Shown here: positions 11,942-22,635 of the stretch, in pieces | How positions within the stretch are numbered: the first letter of the stretch is position 1 | Layout: each line of letters opens with the position of its first letter | Assembly (NCBI GenBank): GCA_031835245.1 | Contig: JAVKOQ010000034.1 | Coordinates: 232,260-296,259 of the forward strand | Direction of reading: 5' to 3' | Source of the DNA: Balamuthia mandrillaris | Taxonomy: Eukaryota > Discosea > Longamoebia > Balamuthiidae | Length of the DNA stretch: 64,000 nucleotides | Notes under the pieces: generated by a model | The model's input: only the letters and a program-made list of their open reading frames with translations | Databases searched by the model: none | What the model was told of the DNA's origin: nothing | Made by a program: the position numbers and the translations under genes

Positions 11942-11985
<44 letters not shown>

Positions 11986-12790
11986 GTTTCTCTCTCTCTC
12001 ACTTAAAAACAGGGACTGGCGTTGTACTGGGGCACCTCCGAATGGCCGGCGGAAATGCTTCAAGAGGCCATCGCCATTGCTCGCCGGGAGCACCTCATCC
12101 CTCCCACGATGGAACAACCAGAGTACAACATGCTCACTCGCCGTCGCGTCGAGCGGGACTACCTTCCCCTCTACAAGGCCGAAGAGCATGGATTGGCGCT
12201 TGGGCTAACCACCTGGTCTCCACTGAAGTACGGAATACTGACCGGAAAGTACTCCGGCATGAACATCCCGAAAGACAGCAGGGCAGGCTCCAACGAATGG
12301 GGCAGAAAACGCATCCTCAAGGCCATCGGCGAGGAGCCACAACAGCAACAGCACGTGTTGAGCACTGTGGATCGGTTGAAGCCTATTGCCGAGGAGTTGG
12401 ATTGTTCTCTTGCTCAGGCAAGCTTCTTTCTTTCTTTCTTTCTTTCTTTTCTTTCTTGTCGTTTCTTTCTTGTAGTTTCTTTCTTTCTTGTCATTGAATT
12501 GTGCTTTTGCTCAAGTACCCTTTTTTCTTCCTTTCGTTCTTTGTCCTTCCTTTCACAAACACAAAAAGTTGGCTCTGGCGTGGTGTCTGCGCAACCCAGC
12601 GGTCTCTTCGGTGATAACTGGGGCATCGCGGCCGGAGCAGGTCGCCCACAACGTGGCCGCCCTGAAGGTGCTCCCCAAGCTCTCCCCCGAGGTGCTCGCC
12701 AGGATCGAAGCCCTCCTCGACAACGACCCCAACAAGACCCAAGCGGAGGAGCCCACCGCGATAAACTGGCGAAGCATCATCCGCACTTGA
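10591..12790 (+). CDS. Aldo-keto reductase, AKR6 / Kv-beta-like, possibly mitochondrial
   Basis: Seven exons joined by CT/CTT-rich introns. The N-terminal ~60 residues ([19 protein letters not shown]) look like a mitochondrial presequence. The mature part starts [19 protein letters not shown]. The order is that of AKR6 enzymes: [17 protein letters not shown] with catalytic Asp and Tyr, [10 protein letters not shown] with the conserved Lys, [48 protein letters not shown], and the NADP-binding [13 protein letters not shown] near the end. It should be an NADPH-dependent carbonyl reductase. The family includes potassium-channel beta subunits and bacterial YghZ/YhdN-type enzymes, and I cannot separate these by eye. 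One intron (about 11008-11368) carries long CTT/CTTGTT repeats. Confidence 0.88.
11040..11305. repeat. CTT/CTTGTT microsatellite in AKR intron
   Basis: Imperfect pyrimidine repeats run from CTTGTT-type units at the left to pure (CTT)n from about 11219. They lie wholly within an intron of the aldo-keto reductase gene in the sense orientation. Leu-, Ser- or Lys-rich frames across them are artefacts. Confidence 0.9.
11950..11983. repeat. (CT)n microsatellite in AKR intron
   Basis: A near-perfect CT run lies just upstream of the AG acceptor at about 12012 of the aldo-keto reductase gene, where it would act as an extended polypyrimidine tract. Confidence 0.85.
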
Positions 12791-13109
12791 AAAAGGAATA
12801 TTTTTTGTGGTTGAAATTACAGCGAAAACAGAGAGAAAATCGATAGAATATGATAATATAATTGGTCATCGGGAATTTAAATTTCCCCGGATAGTACGTA
12901 AAATCTTCCCGATGCATTCATCTTCCCGACGCCATCATTGGTTCCCTCATAACGATGACGAACTGTTGTTTCTCTTTTTTTTTTAATGTTTACTCTTTCT
13001 TTTTCCTTTCTGTTCAGTTTTCATCCTCCAAAGAACAACAAAGCCTTTTTTTTTTTTTTGAAAGGAGGGACACATCACATACTTGAACGAGACAAAAAGG
13101 TATGCATGA
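12791..13109. promoter_or_regulatory. Promoter region of GHR with inverted TTCCCGA motifs
   Basis: The intergenic 319 bp hold CATCGGGAA at 12868-12876, its inverse TTCCCGATG at 12906-12914, and a third TTCCCGAC at 12923-12930. GATGACGAAC follows at 12954-12963, resembling the ATGACGACC units upstream of eIF2B-gamma. Poly-T tracts flank the start. TTCCCG is reminiscent of E2F half sites, but function is inferred only from arrangement. Confidence 0.35.
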
Positions 13110-14731
13110 ATGTTTTCCTCTTCTTCTGTTTCGTCTTCGTCGTTAGTGTCCACCGCACGGCGGGCTCCTCGTTGGCTGCTTGCTCTCGCACCTCCTCGAC
13201 GAGGAATGGCTGCCCCTGCCGTTCTAGTGAACGCTAGGCGTGTGCCATCACTTCAACCACAAAGAACCTCTTCTTCTTCTTCTTCTTCTTCTTTCCCTTT
13301 TTCCCCTTCTTCTTCTTTTCACTCACTCGCGCCTCGTTCTTCTTCTCTTTCCACATGTTTCCTCCGTATCTCTTCTTCCTCCTCTCCTCCTGCTTTCTTT
13401 CTCCCACCACAACAAAACAGAAGAAGAATGGCATCATCCTCATCGACTATTCCAGGAGGAGCAGCGACAGACGGCTCTCCAAACAACGTTGCCCGAAGCA
13501 AAACCTCCTTCGATGAGGTGGACAAAACCACCGGCGAGTTCAAGCGGCAGCCTACCACCTTTCGCCACTGGGTTAAACTGGACGGCAGCACCGAGTTCCC
13601 TCCCGAGGCGGGACGCTACCACCTCTACGTCTCTTATGCCTGCCCTTGGGCCAGCCGCTGCCTTCTCTTCCGCTCGCTGAAAGGCCTGGAGGAGGCCATC
13701 CCTGTGCATACGGTCGCTCCTCGCTGGGGCCTGGTGAACAAGGAGACGGGAGCTCACGGTTGGGTCTTTACCAGCAAGGAGGAAGGAGAGACCAGCAGCG
13801 ATGTTATAGGCGGTATATCATGTGTGGACGAGCTGAACCATTGCAAGACCTTGAGGGAGCTCTATGAGCTGGCGGTGCCGGACTATAACGGCAAGTACAC
13901 GGTGCCGGTGTTGTGGGACTCCAAGACCAAAACCATTGTCAACAACGAGAGCAGCGAGATCATCCAGATGTTCAACAGGGAATTTAACTCGATGGCCAAG
14001 AATGCGGAGCTGGACTTGTGCCCACCGGAGCTGGAGAATTACATCAAGGAGCTGAACGACTGGATGTATGATACTATCAACAATGGTGTATATAGGTGTG
14101 GATTCGCCACCACTCAGGAAGCTTGTACGTTAACTCTTCTCTCTTCTGTATTTAACTACAATGTGTTGCGTATCTTAACATCACTTGGGTGATAGATGAA
14201 TCTGCCTTTAAGACTCTCTTTGAAAAGTTAGATGAAGCAGAAGCAAAACTTGGCACTAGTCGTTATCTTTGTGGAAACACAATTACTGGTTAGTTGCGTT
14301 GCTTCGTTTCTTTTCTGTTGTTTGACCAAAAGCTCTAACCAAATTTTCTACCCAACAGAGGCCGATATTCGCCTGTTTGTAACCATTGTTCGCTTTGATC
14401 CTGTATATGTTGGTTTGTATTCTTCCATATCTCTCTCTCTCTCTCTCTCTTCATCGTTCTCTTCTCTTCTCTTCTCCCTCTCTCTCTCCCTCTGCTAATA
14501 ATCTGTCCAGGTCATTTCAAGTGTAACAAGAAGCGTATTGTAGATCATCCACACCTGTGGGGATGGGTTCGGGACGTCTACCAACATCCTGGCGTGGCCG
14601 AAACTGTTAACATGCACCACATAAAGCATCACTACTATGGCAGCCACCCAAAGATCAACCCAACCCTCATCGTGCCCGTTGGTCCTGATATCGACTACTC
14701 CACCCCTCATCACCGTGAAAAACTCTTCTAG
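13110..14731 (+). CDS. S-glutathionyl-hydroquinone reductase (ECM4/Xi-class GST)
   Basis: Four exons. The first ~110 residues are Ser/Arg-rich and look like an organellar presequence (ATG 13110; a second in-frame ATG at 13206 and one at 13428 could serve a cytosolic form). The catalytic thioredoxin-like domain has [18 protein letters not shown], whose CPWA cysteine is diagnostic of ECM4/YqjG/PcpF-type glutathionyl-hydroquinone reductases, followed by [19 protein letters not shown] (cis-Pro plus the SE glutathione site). The helical C-terminus shows [53 protein letters not shown] and the conserved VPVGPDIDY. The enzyme should reduce glutathionyl-quinone conjugates with glutathione. Full-length for the family. 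Confidence 0.9.
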
Positions 14732-14900
14732 AGAACCCCAACCAGAACGTCACTTGTAGCAAACCTTTTTCTTTATCCTCTTCACAAAAGTGAAAATATA
14801 AATAACGCTGAAGATGAAACGAAAACATGAAGAGAGTAAACAAAAAGAAGAACGAAAGGGAAAGTTTAGAAGGAGAGAGAGAGAGAGAGAGAGAGAGGAG

Positions 14901-15953
14901 TTATTTTGAGTCTTGTTCACTCTTAGACGAGGAATTCTTTTGTTTCTTGCGTTCATCCAGCAGTTGCTGCATAGCAGTGCGCATGGCATCGAGGTCCGCT
15001 GGATCATCCGGAAAACCAGAGGCCTTCCATCGTACCAACCCCTCCTCATCCAACAGCAAAGCATAGCCCACCAGCCGGTTGTGCAGGCCCAGCGTCCACC
15101 TCATGCTCTTGGTCTTCATGATACCATTGTAATACAACATCCTGGGCCATCTCTCCCTCTCCGTGTGCTTCTTGAAGTAAGCCATCCGCAAGACCGGGTT
15201 GAAGAACCAGTAAGCCAGTTGTTGCACGGTCTCCAACTCGTAGACAGGGACATCAGGAAAGGCCTTCTCAAAGGGTTTGCGCCAGGCATCCAGCATGCCG
15301 AAAGCATAGAGGCGCTGCACGGAGAGAAGCAACAGAATGGGGCCTTCCTTCTTGGTCACTTGCTCCAGGGACACCCTCTTGCCAAAGGGCTGCCATGAGG
15401 CAAAGGACTTGCTCAGGAGAGGAAAGGGCTGGCTGTCCTTTTTCTTGAAGGCTTTGGTGGGAGTTGGCCAGAGCCTGCCTTTGGGATTGACCAGGAGTTC
15501 GTTGGCATCGCCCCAATACCCTCTTTCGATCTCTTGTTTTCTGCGTGGAAGAAAAGCGCAAGAAGAAGGAGAAAGGAAGTGAGCGCTAGGTATTCCACAG
15601 ATCAGAAATTGAGTGAGAGAGAAAAGAGTTACAATAATTTCTGCTTCTCGGTGGTGGCGTTTTCGCGATACCATGCCAATATGTTCCATTGGAAGTGGCG
15701 CTTTTGTTGCATGGCTACGTGAAGATGAATCAGTATTTTGCGTTCATTCACTGTGCTTGATGTTCTCTTTTGCGAACTTACCGGTGATCACATGTTGATC
15801 TGTGATTGGCAAGGCATACCGCCCCAAACCAAAAGGAGAGGCGTTTCGTCCTTGAAAGCCCCCAACCAACGCAAAGGTCTTTCTTCCACCACTTGCACAA
15901 GACAGCAAAGGAAACGCCGACGTCGCTCCGACCAGCCCTCTTCTTCCTTTCAT
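14901..15953 (-). CDS. ATP10: ATP10-like mitochondrial F1Fo ATP synthase assembly factor
   Basis: Three exons. Exon 1 (15953 to ~15780) encodes a basic presequence-like start (MKGRRGLVGATSAFPLL). A short exon (MQQKRHFQWNILAWYREN) and the long last exon follow. The last exon has GYWGDANELLVNPKGRLW, a thioredoxin-fold-like middle (SLEQVTKKEGPILLLLSVQ, MLDAWRKPFEKAFPDVPVY) and the family end LHNRLVGYALLLDEEGLVRW. ATP10 proteins chaperone subunit 6 of the Fo sector in the inner membrane. The junctions restore frame through GCC and TTA codons. The gene converges on GHR with a 170-bp gap holding a (GA)n run. The similarity is by pattern; a profile search would settle it. Confidence 0.7.
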
Positions 15954-16033
15954 CTTTGTTCTTTAGTCTTTCTTTTTTGACGACAGGAGAGAGGAATCGG
16001 GAGAGATGTTTGGAAGGAAAGAGAGAGGAGAGC

Positions 16034-16125
<92 letters not shown>

Positions 16126-16360
16126 GGAAGCAAGAGGAACAGCGAGCAGACAAAGAAGAAAGCAAGTGAGAAGAAGAAGAAAGCAAGGAGACGAAGAAGA
16201 AGAAAGCAAGGAGACGAAGAAGAAGAAAGCAAGTGAGAAGAAGAAGAAGAAGAAGAAGAAGAAGAAGAAGAAGAAGAAGAAGAAGAAGAAGAAGAAGAAG
16301 AAAGAAGAGCTTTTCGAGATTGTGTTCTTTGTTGACGAAAAGGAAAAAAAAAAGAGTGGT
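15954..16360. repeat. Intergenic (GA)n followed by (GAA)n
   Basis: Between ATP10 (start 15953) and citrate synthase (stop 16361) lie (GA)n at 16043-16122 and (GAA)n at about 16236-16302, joined by GAAAGCAAG-type units. Open frames in both directions here are repeat artefacts. No gene is seen. The region must contain the ATP10 promoter and the citrate synthase 3' end. Confidence 0.85.
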
Positions 16361-18319
16361 TTAGTGGTGGGGATGGGAGTGGGCGTGCTTTTCGATCTTC
16401 TTGACCTCCTCCTCGAGCCATGCCGTGGTGACGGACTTGGGACGTTCGATGGGGAGACCGTGAGCGCGGTCCCAGACAAGGCTGGGCAACACGCCCAAAG
16501 CGCGCGACACGCCAAACAACACAGTGTAAAAGTTCTCCTCCTTCAGCCCATAGTATTGCAGCAACACTCCACTGTTTAGTGTAAAACAAAGAAGAAGAAA
16601 TGATCAGCTTCAAAAGAACAGAAAGAAGAATAAAGACGGAAAGGGGGAGAAAACGCACGAGTGAGCATCCACGTTGGGCCAGGGGTTCTTGGTCTTGCCC
16701 TGCTCGGTGAGAACGCCAGGTACGATGTTGTAGAGCTGCTTGACGAGCTTGAAGAGAGGATCGTTGGGGAGGTGCTTCAGGGCGAATTGCTGTTGGGCGA
16801 TGTAGCGAGGATCGGTCTTCCTAAGGACGGCGTGGCCAAAGCCAGGCACCACCTGACCAGAGTTGAGGGTGTTCCACACCTCCTTTCTAACCTCATCATC
16901 GGAGGCATCCTTGTGACCAAAGTTCTCCCTCATCTATGATTAAAAAGGTGTTAATAAGCACAAATACATTGAGAGACAGAGACAAGGAGAATAGAGGGGG
17001 AAAAGGATAAGAGAGGAAAAAAGAATTCATAAACAAACCTTCATGACCCAGCGGAGAACCTCTTGGTTGGCAAGACCATGGAGAGGACCAGCAAGACCGG
17101 CCATACCAGCGGCAAAGGAGAGGTAAGGGTCAGAGAGAGCGCTGCCCACAAGGTGAGTGCTGTGAGCGCTGACGTTGCCGCCCTCGTGGTCGCTGTGGAT
17201 GACCAAGTAGAGGCGCATGAGCTCATCAAAGTCGCGGTTATCAAAGCCCATCATGCGAGCAAAGTTGGCGGCTTGATCAAGCTTGTAGTCGGGGGCGATG
17301 GTCTTGCCGGCGTGGTAGGTGTTGCGGTAGATGTTGGCGGCCACGATGGGGAGGTAGGAGATGAGGTTCAAGCTGTCCTCATAGGTGTGCTTCCAGTATT
17401 CGCTCTTCTTGACGCCATCCTGGTAGGCCTGCGCAAACTGGCTTTCAGTCTGCAGGGCCGAGATGCCGACGCAAAACTGGGTCATGGGATGCATGGATCG
17501 GGGCAGCTGGGCGAGGAGGTTGCTGACATGCTTGGGGAAGTTCTTGGAGCGCTCCGCCAGCTCGTGGCTGAGGGCGTGGGCCTGCTCGTCGGTGGGGATC
17601 TCTCCGGTGAGCAAGAGCCAGAGGATGGACTCTGGGAGGGGCTGCTCTCCGCCACCAGGTGCCTTGGGAAGCTTCTCCTGGCACTCGGGGATGGTGTAGC
17701 CACGGAAGCGAATGCCCTGGGTTTTTTTGTTTTGATGAGAAGGAGCGGTAGATTTTGTTTAAAGAAAAATAACAAAAGAAAAAAAGGGGGCAGCAAAGTA
17801 GTGGTAGTAGTGGACACTAACCTCTTCGGGGTCAAGCAAAGAGGTCTCGGTGACGAGGGCCTTGATGCCCCTCATGCCGCCGTAAACCATGCCCACATTG
17901 TAGGAGCCGAGCACCACCTCGCTCTTCTCGGTTCTCAGCTTCTTTACGCGAGCTTGCTCAGAAGGGATGATCTCAGCGAGCCTCTCCTTCAGACCCTATT
18001 TTTGTTTTAAAAAAACAAAATCAGCATCAAAAAAAAAGTATAAGTAGTTTTTTTTTGGTTTTCATCAGTGAGACACTTTTTTTTCCCTCTTCTTCTCTAT
18101 TGTTTCATCCATCGCTACACATTTCAATCTGCCTTCTTTGCTTTCTTTTCCGCTACTTTTCTTTTGCGTTTTTCCATTTGTTTTGCAAAAAAAAAAAAAA
18201 AAATAAAATAAAACGGGTACCGAAGCAGAAGCGTAGAGACGGTTCTGGCGCTGCAAGGAAAAGGACCTTGCAGCGAAGCCACGGCTGCAGGCAAAGCTTG
18301 TTACTCCCTTCTTGAACAT
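16361..18319 (-). CDS. CS: Mitochondrial citrate synthase
   Basis: Five exons. Exon 1 (18319 to ~18222) is a mitochondrial presequence ([20 protein letters not shown]). The body carries the type I citrate synthase landmarks: [41 protein letters not shown], the catalytic His segment [30 protein letters not shown], and the substrate-binding [15 protein letters not shown] with the second catalytic His. The active-site Asp lies in the last exon region ([17 protein letters not shown]). It condenses oxaloacetate and acetyl-CoA in the TCA cycle. The protein ends [10 protein letters not shown], an unusual His-rich tail. A GTCGAC motif sits ~155 bp upstream of the start. Confidence 0.96.
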
Positions 18320-18473
18320 CTTTTTTTTTTCCCTATCGCTACTCTTTTTTTTTGACGAAAAGAAAAAAAATTGCAAAAAAAAATTAGAAAGAAAAGGAAA
18401 AAAAAGGAAAATGAGTAACCCTCGTGTGATTACGAATATTTAGCCCTCTCCTCTTTATTATGGGTCGACGAAT

Positions 18474-18479
18474 TTTTCC
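18474..18479. promoter_or_regulatory. GTCGAC motif upstream of citrate synthase
   Basis: A partial match (GGGTCGACGAATTTTT) to the TTTTGTCGACAA element seen upstream of other genes in the window. Confidence 0.25.
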
Positions 18480-18484
18480 GCAGC

Positions 18485-18582
18485 CTCTCTCCTGTCCGCT
18501 CTCGTGTCCTATATATCGCTCTCTCCTGTCCGAGCTCATGTCCTTTATGTCGCTCTCTCCTGTCCGCTCTCATGTCTCCATG
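18485..18582. repeat. 34-bp tandem repeat, three copies
   Basis: Copies start with CTCTCTCCTGTCCG at 18485, 18519 and 18553, exactly 34 bp apart, with later parts diverging slightly (CTCGTGTCC, CTCATGTCC, CTCATGTCT). The third copy runs into the last codons of the selenocysteine-lyase-like gene, whose stop is at 18570-18572. The array sits between that gene and citrate synthase. Confidence 0.85.
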
Positions 18583-20030
18583 CGCCCCTTTGGTTGGGAG
18601 GAGGAGTGATACATGCGTGCGGCCGCCTCGGCGATCGCGTTGGCGGCCTCGTCCACTTCCGCACGGGTGGTAAGCCGTCCTGTGGAAAACCGAATGGTTC
18701 CCATGGCATGCTCCAACGGCACTTGCATTGCCTTCAAAACCTCCGAGATGCTCACTTTATCGGAATGACATGCTGCTCCTGCCGAAGCTGCCACCCTGTC
18801 CTCTATCTTTTCGCAAAGATAAAGGTTCAGAAAGATTGAAAGGGGAGAGAGGAGAGAAAGGCTTACAGCGGAAAGGAGGACATTGGCCTGGATTCGGGGA
18901 AAAGCCAAGCTCAGGGTGTTGGGCAAACGAAGCTCAGGATGGCCATTCAAGACCAACCATGCCGGTGGAACATCTCTCTTTTCCAATTCCTCTTCCAATC
19001 GTTGGTGCAATCTATCTCTCATCTCTTTCATGTGTCTGTTGGCAATGTCCAATTAGCAAAGTCTCGCTTCGCTCTCTTCTCGCTCCCTACAAACCTAGCA
19101 TTGCTTTCCAGGTCCGCTGCAGCCAAACGAGAAGCCGCCCCCAAGCCGACCACCTCCAACACGTTCTCCGTGCCAGGCCTCCTCCCCCCCTCATGCGGCG
19201 CTCCGTGCATCAAACTCTTGAGGCTCACCCCTCTCCTCACATACAACGCCCCAACCCCCTTGGGAGCATAGAGCTTGTGCCCACAGATGGAGAGCATGCC
19301 CAAGCCCTCCCACTCCCTCACCGAGAGGGGAACCTTCCCAAAGCTCTGGGCGCAATCCGAGTGGAGGCACAGGGTCTGGGGAGCCCTCCCCTCGGCCTTC
19401 AACCGCCGGAGCAGGGCGGAGATCTCTCCTATGGGCTGCACCGTTCCCGTCTCGTTGTTGGCGTGCATCACGGTGATGAGGAGGGTGGAGGGGGAGAGGG
19501 CCTCCTGGAGGTCCTGCAGGGAAATGAGGCCCTGGCGGTCCACCGCCAGGCGGGTGACGCGGAAGCGGTGCTCTCGTTCGAGGTGGTCGCACACTTGGCT
19601 CACGGCCGGGTGTTCTATGGCGGAAGTGATGATGTGGTCCCCTTTGTCTCTGTGCTCCAGCGCATAGCCCTGTTTGTTTGGTGGTGTGGGCATCATCAGC
19701 TACCACGAAAAAAAAAGAAAGATGAAGTGAAGGAGAAAGAAGGGAGTGGAACTGAACGATGATAGCGTAGTTGTTGGCCTCTGTCCCGCCGCTGGTGAAT
19801 ATCACTTCGTCGGGATCGCACTCCAGGGCCTCGGCCACCTGCTTTCTGGCCCGTTGGACGGCTTGCTTCGTGATGGCTCCGTAGCGATGGGAGGAGGAAG
19901 GGTTTCCAAAGTGGTGCGTCAGGTAGGGCAGCATCTCCTCCGCCACCTCCTTGGCGATGGGGGTGGTGGCGTTGTAGTCGAGGTAGATGGGCATCGCTGC
20001 CCCCTCTTCTAGTTTCGTGGTGTGCTCCAT
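18570..20030 (-). CDS. Selenocysteine lyase-like / cysteine desulfurase (class V PLP enzyme)
   Basis: Four exons, start at 20030 (MEHTTKLEEG), or 19994 (MPIYLDYN). Family motifs in order: IYLDYNATTPIAKEV, HHFGNPSSSHRYG, EVIFTSGGTEANNYAI, ITSAIEHPAV, MHANNETGTVQPIGE, HSDCAQSFGKVPL, the PLP-lysine site CGHKLYAPKGVGALY, GGRRPGTENVLEVVG and the mobile-loop cysteine in ASAGAACHSD. The GAACHSD form is shared with animal selenocysteine lyase and a NifS subgroup rather than with mitochondrial NFS1 (SSGSACTS). No mitochondrial presequence is visible, so a cytosolic enzyme that removes S or Se from (seleno)cysteine is likely. Which substrate it prefers cannot be read from sequence. Confidence 0.85.
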
Positions 20031-20114
20031 CGTTCTTCGATCTCTTTTGTTATTTTTTAAATGAAGCACAAAAGCAAAACGAAGAAGAGAGAGAAGCAGG
20101 GAGAGGAGGGAGGA

Positions 20115-20160
<46 letters not shown>

Positions 20161-20212
20161 AGAGAGAGAGATGTTTTAAAGGCTTTTTTTGTTGAAAAAT
20201 AAGGAACAAGGA
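20031..20212. repeat. Intergenic spacer with (GA)n
   Basis: The (GA)n run at about 20119-20157 lies between the selenocysteine-lyase-like start and the eIF2B-gamma stop. No gene is seen here. Confidence 0.7.
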
Positions 20213-21449
20213 CTACATCTCCAAGAAGCCAGTGTTCTCTCGGCAGAGGGCATCATTCTTGATCTCCGCTAAACGGGTGGAGAGAGAAGGAGCAAAGAAG
20301 AACAGAACAAGAATGTATGAGGAAACGTTAAACAAGCAAACAGAGAGAGAGAGAGAGAGAGAGAAGAGCAGGAGGGAGGAGAAAGCATTCCAACAAGAAC
20401 GTACTTTTTTCAGGGACGCTGAAGGAAGCACCCACCTGTGAATCTTTGATAGAGCACTTGGCACCCATGTCCACGTTGTTGCACACAACCGACCCGTTTA
20501 TCACACACCTATAGTGCGGTTGAACAAAAGTTGCAAGAGGAAGAGGAAGAGGAAGAGGAAAGAAAGAACATAGCAAATAAGAAAGAAATAAGAAAGGAAG
20601 CTTAGCGCAAAGGAAAGGGATGAAATGAGATAAAGGAATAATAGACCCTTCAGCAATGGTAACATGATTCATGATGACAGAGTTGATGATCTTGACCCGG
20701 TCTCCGATTTTGCAGTGCTTTCCTATCACCGACTTTTTGATGGAGCATCTCTCTCCAATGGTGCTTCCCTGTCCCACCACACAATCTGCTCCCACCTTTT
20801 TTTTGTTTGGTTTTCAGCATGTTAAGCTAAGGAGAGGAAGAAAGAGAACGAGAGGAAGGAGAGAGGGAGCAAACAAACTTGAGTTTTTGCACTAATGACG
20901 GCAGCAGGGTGAATGAAGTGGTTTTTAACAAGTGGTTCTGCTGGCGAATAACAAGCACCCCTACTTGCGATCTGCAAAGTGACAAGCCAGTGGACCATAC
21001 AAAGAGAGGAGATAGAAAGGAAAGAACTATAAGCAACTGCAACATAAAAGAAAGAAGAGAAAGAAACAGAGAACGAGAAATGGGAAATGGAGATAGACCT
21101 CAATGTTTACATGGACATAGGCCTCTGTCGTATTGGCACGAGAGCAATAGCGATTACGCTCCATGATAAATGCAAAACATCGAACTTTATCCTCCAGGTC
21201 CACCCGCGTGGTGGTCATTTGATAGCTCAGGTTCAATGGTCTCTGTAATTGAGACTCAGCAGTGCTCCAGTCCTTTCGGAACTGAGAGTGAACGAGGTAG
21301 GGCAAAAGCTCTCCCTTGATGCTGGATATCTTGTCCTTCTTCTCTTCCAAGATGGGAATCACCACTTTGGAGAAGATGTACAAGTGAGCATCCGTCAAGT
21401 TGGTATAAACCGTTAAACTGGGATAACTAGTATACCGAAATAATTAGTA

Positions 21450-21504
<55 letters not shown>

Positions 21505-22484
21505 AAACAGAAGAGAGGATAGATCAAAACGAGAAAGCAGAGGAAAGAAAGAGATGTATACTCTCTAAGTGTGGCTTTGTGTATCTTCATGCTATTCTCG
21601 ACATCAGCAGCGGCCTTAAAGTAGAGCAGGCGCTTTCCATCGGAGTGGAGGCCTATGTAATCCACCAAGCCATACTCGGAGCGAACAGGCTTGCCACCAG
21701 CAGCACCGGGAGCTCCGGCAGCGGTGCCGTCCTCCTCTCCAGACTTCGGAGGGACGATGAGGGCCGTTACGATGGCATCTTGTGTACGGTGCTGGTCCAC
21801 CATGTTGAGCAAGAATCGGTGGTCCACAATCGTGTCGCAACTGAGCACTATAAAGTCCCGCTGTTGTTTTAAAATTTAATGGATCAGCAGCAGAGAAAGA
21901 GAAAGAGAAAGAGAAAGAGAAAGAGAAAGAGAAAGAGAAAGAGAAAGAGAAAGAGAAAGAGAAAGAGAAAGAGAAAGAGAAAGAGAAAGAGAAAGAGAAA
22001 GAGAAAGAGAAAGAGAAAGAGAAAGAGAAAGAGAAAGAGAAAGAGAAAGAGAAAGAGAAAGAGAACAGCAAAAAATAGGAAGAAAACTCACCTTTATTTT
22101 GTCTTTGATGAGAAGCAGCGCCTCAGCGGTGCCCATGTAGTCGGGAAGGAAGGCCCAGTCCACGTTCACTTTGCCTTTGTAGATCTCGTGCACGAACGTC
22201 TTCAGCTCCGAGGCAGCTCTTTCTTGCGCTACCACAATGGTTGCTTCTCATTCGCAACAACAACAACCAACAAAAACGTGGAGAGAGATTAGTGGAGAGA
22301 AAAAAAAATGTAATCATATTCTTAATCAAAACATACCCGTGAAGCCAACACGCTCCAAGAGCTCAAGTTGGTAGGAGATCATGGGCCTGTTCGCAATGGG
22401 CAGCAGTGGTTTGGGCATTTCGGTGGTGAGAGGGTACATCCGGCTGCCCGGCCCTCCTGCCAAGATCACTACCTGGAACTCCAT
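20213..22484 (-). CDS. EIF2B3: Translation initiation factor eIF2B subunit gamma
   Basis: The start is ATG at 22484. The nucleotidyltransferase-like N-terminus reads [19 protein letters not shown], then [20 protein letters not shown], matching the eIF2B-gamma opening (a GMP-pyrophosphorylase-type fold). Later exons include [36 protein letters not shown], the insertion [19 protein letters not shown] and [19 protein letters not shown]-like sequence. The C-terminal left-handed beta-helix shows hexapeptides [19 protein letters not shown] and [19 protein letters not shown]. eIF2B recycles eIF2-GDP to eIF2-GTP, and gamma with epsilon forms the catalytic arm. About 8 exons; one intron carries the GAGAAA array. 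Mannose-1-phosphate guanylyltransferase is the main alternative, but the [17 protein letters not shown] repeat favours eIF2B. Confidence 0.9.
21451..21503. repeat. (GA)n microsatellite in eIF2B-gamma intron
   Basis: A GA run on the plus strand, hence CT in the transcript of the minus-strand gene. Confidence 0.85.
21892..22065. repeat. (GAGAAA)n hexamer array, ~29 copies
   Basis: An essentially perfect 6-bp tandem array of about 174 bp inside an intron of eIF2B-gamma. In the sense strand it is (TTTCTC)n, forming the middle of the intron. It opens Lys/Arg and Phe/Ser frames that are artefacts. Confidence 0.95.
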
Positions 22485-22546
22485 CTCTCTTTTTTTTCTT
22501 TTTTCTTCCCCCAAGCCTCTGTTTTTGTTTTTGTTCTTTGATATTC

Positions 22547-22619
22547 ATGACGACCTGATAATTTACCATGACGACCTGAGTAACTTATGATGACGACCAG
22601 CAATTATACCATGACGACC
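22547..22619. promoter_or_regulatory. Phased ATGACGACC array upstream of eIF2B-gamma
   Basis: Four ATGACGACC units start at 22547, 22568, 22590 and 22611, spaced 21, 22 and 21 bp, three of them extended to CATGACGACCTGA. They lie 63-135 bp upstream of the minus-strand eIF2B-gamma start codon. The spacing is two helical turns, as expected for a multimeric activator site. That role is inferred. Confidence 0.5.
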
Positions 22620-22635
22620 TGACATAACCGATAGA

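Noticed and set aside
18485-18582. CRISPR-like direct repeats
   Set aside because: Copies are contiguous without spacers, imperfect, only three, and in a eukaryotic genome; it is a simple tandem repeat.
21879-22292. Lys/Arg-rich open frame of 137 codons
   Set aside because: It reads through the GAGAAA array within an eIF2B-gamma intron; no family signal outside the repeat.
20213-22484. Mannose-1-phosphate guanylyltransferase
   Set aside because: The N-terminal fold fits both, but the opening [19 protein letters not shown] and the C-terminal hexapeptides are closer to eIF2B-gamma.
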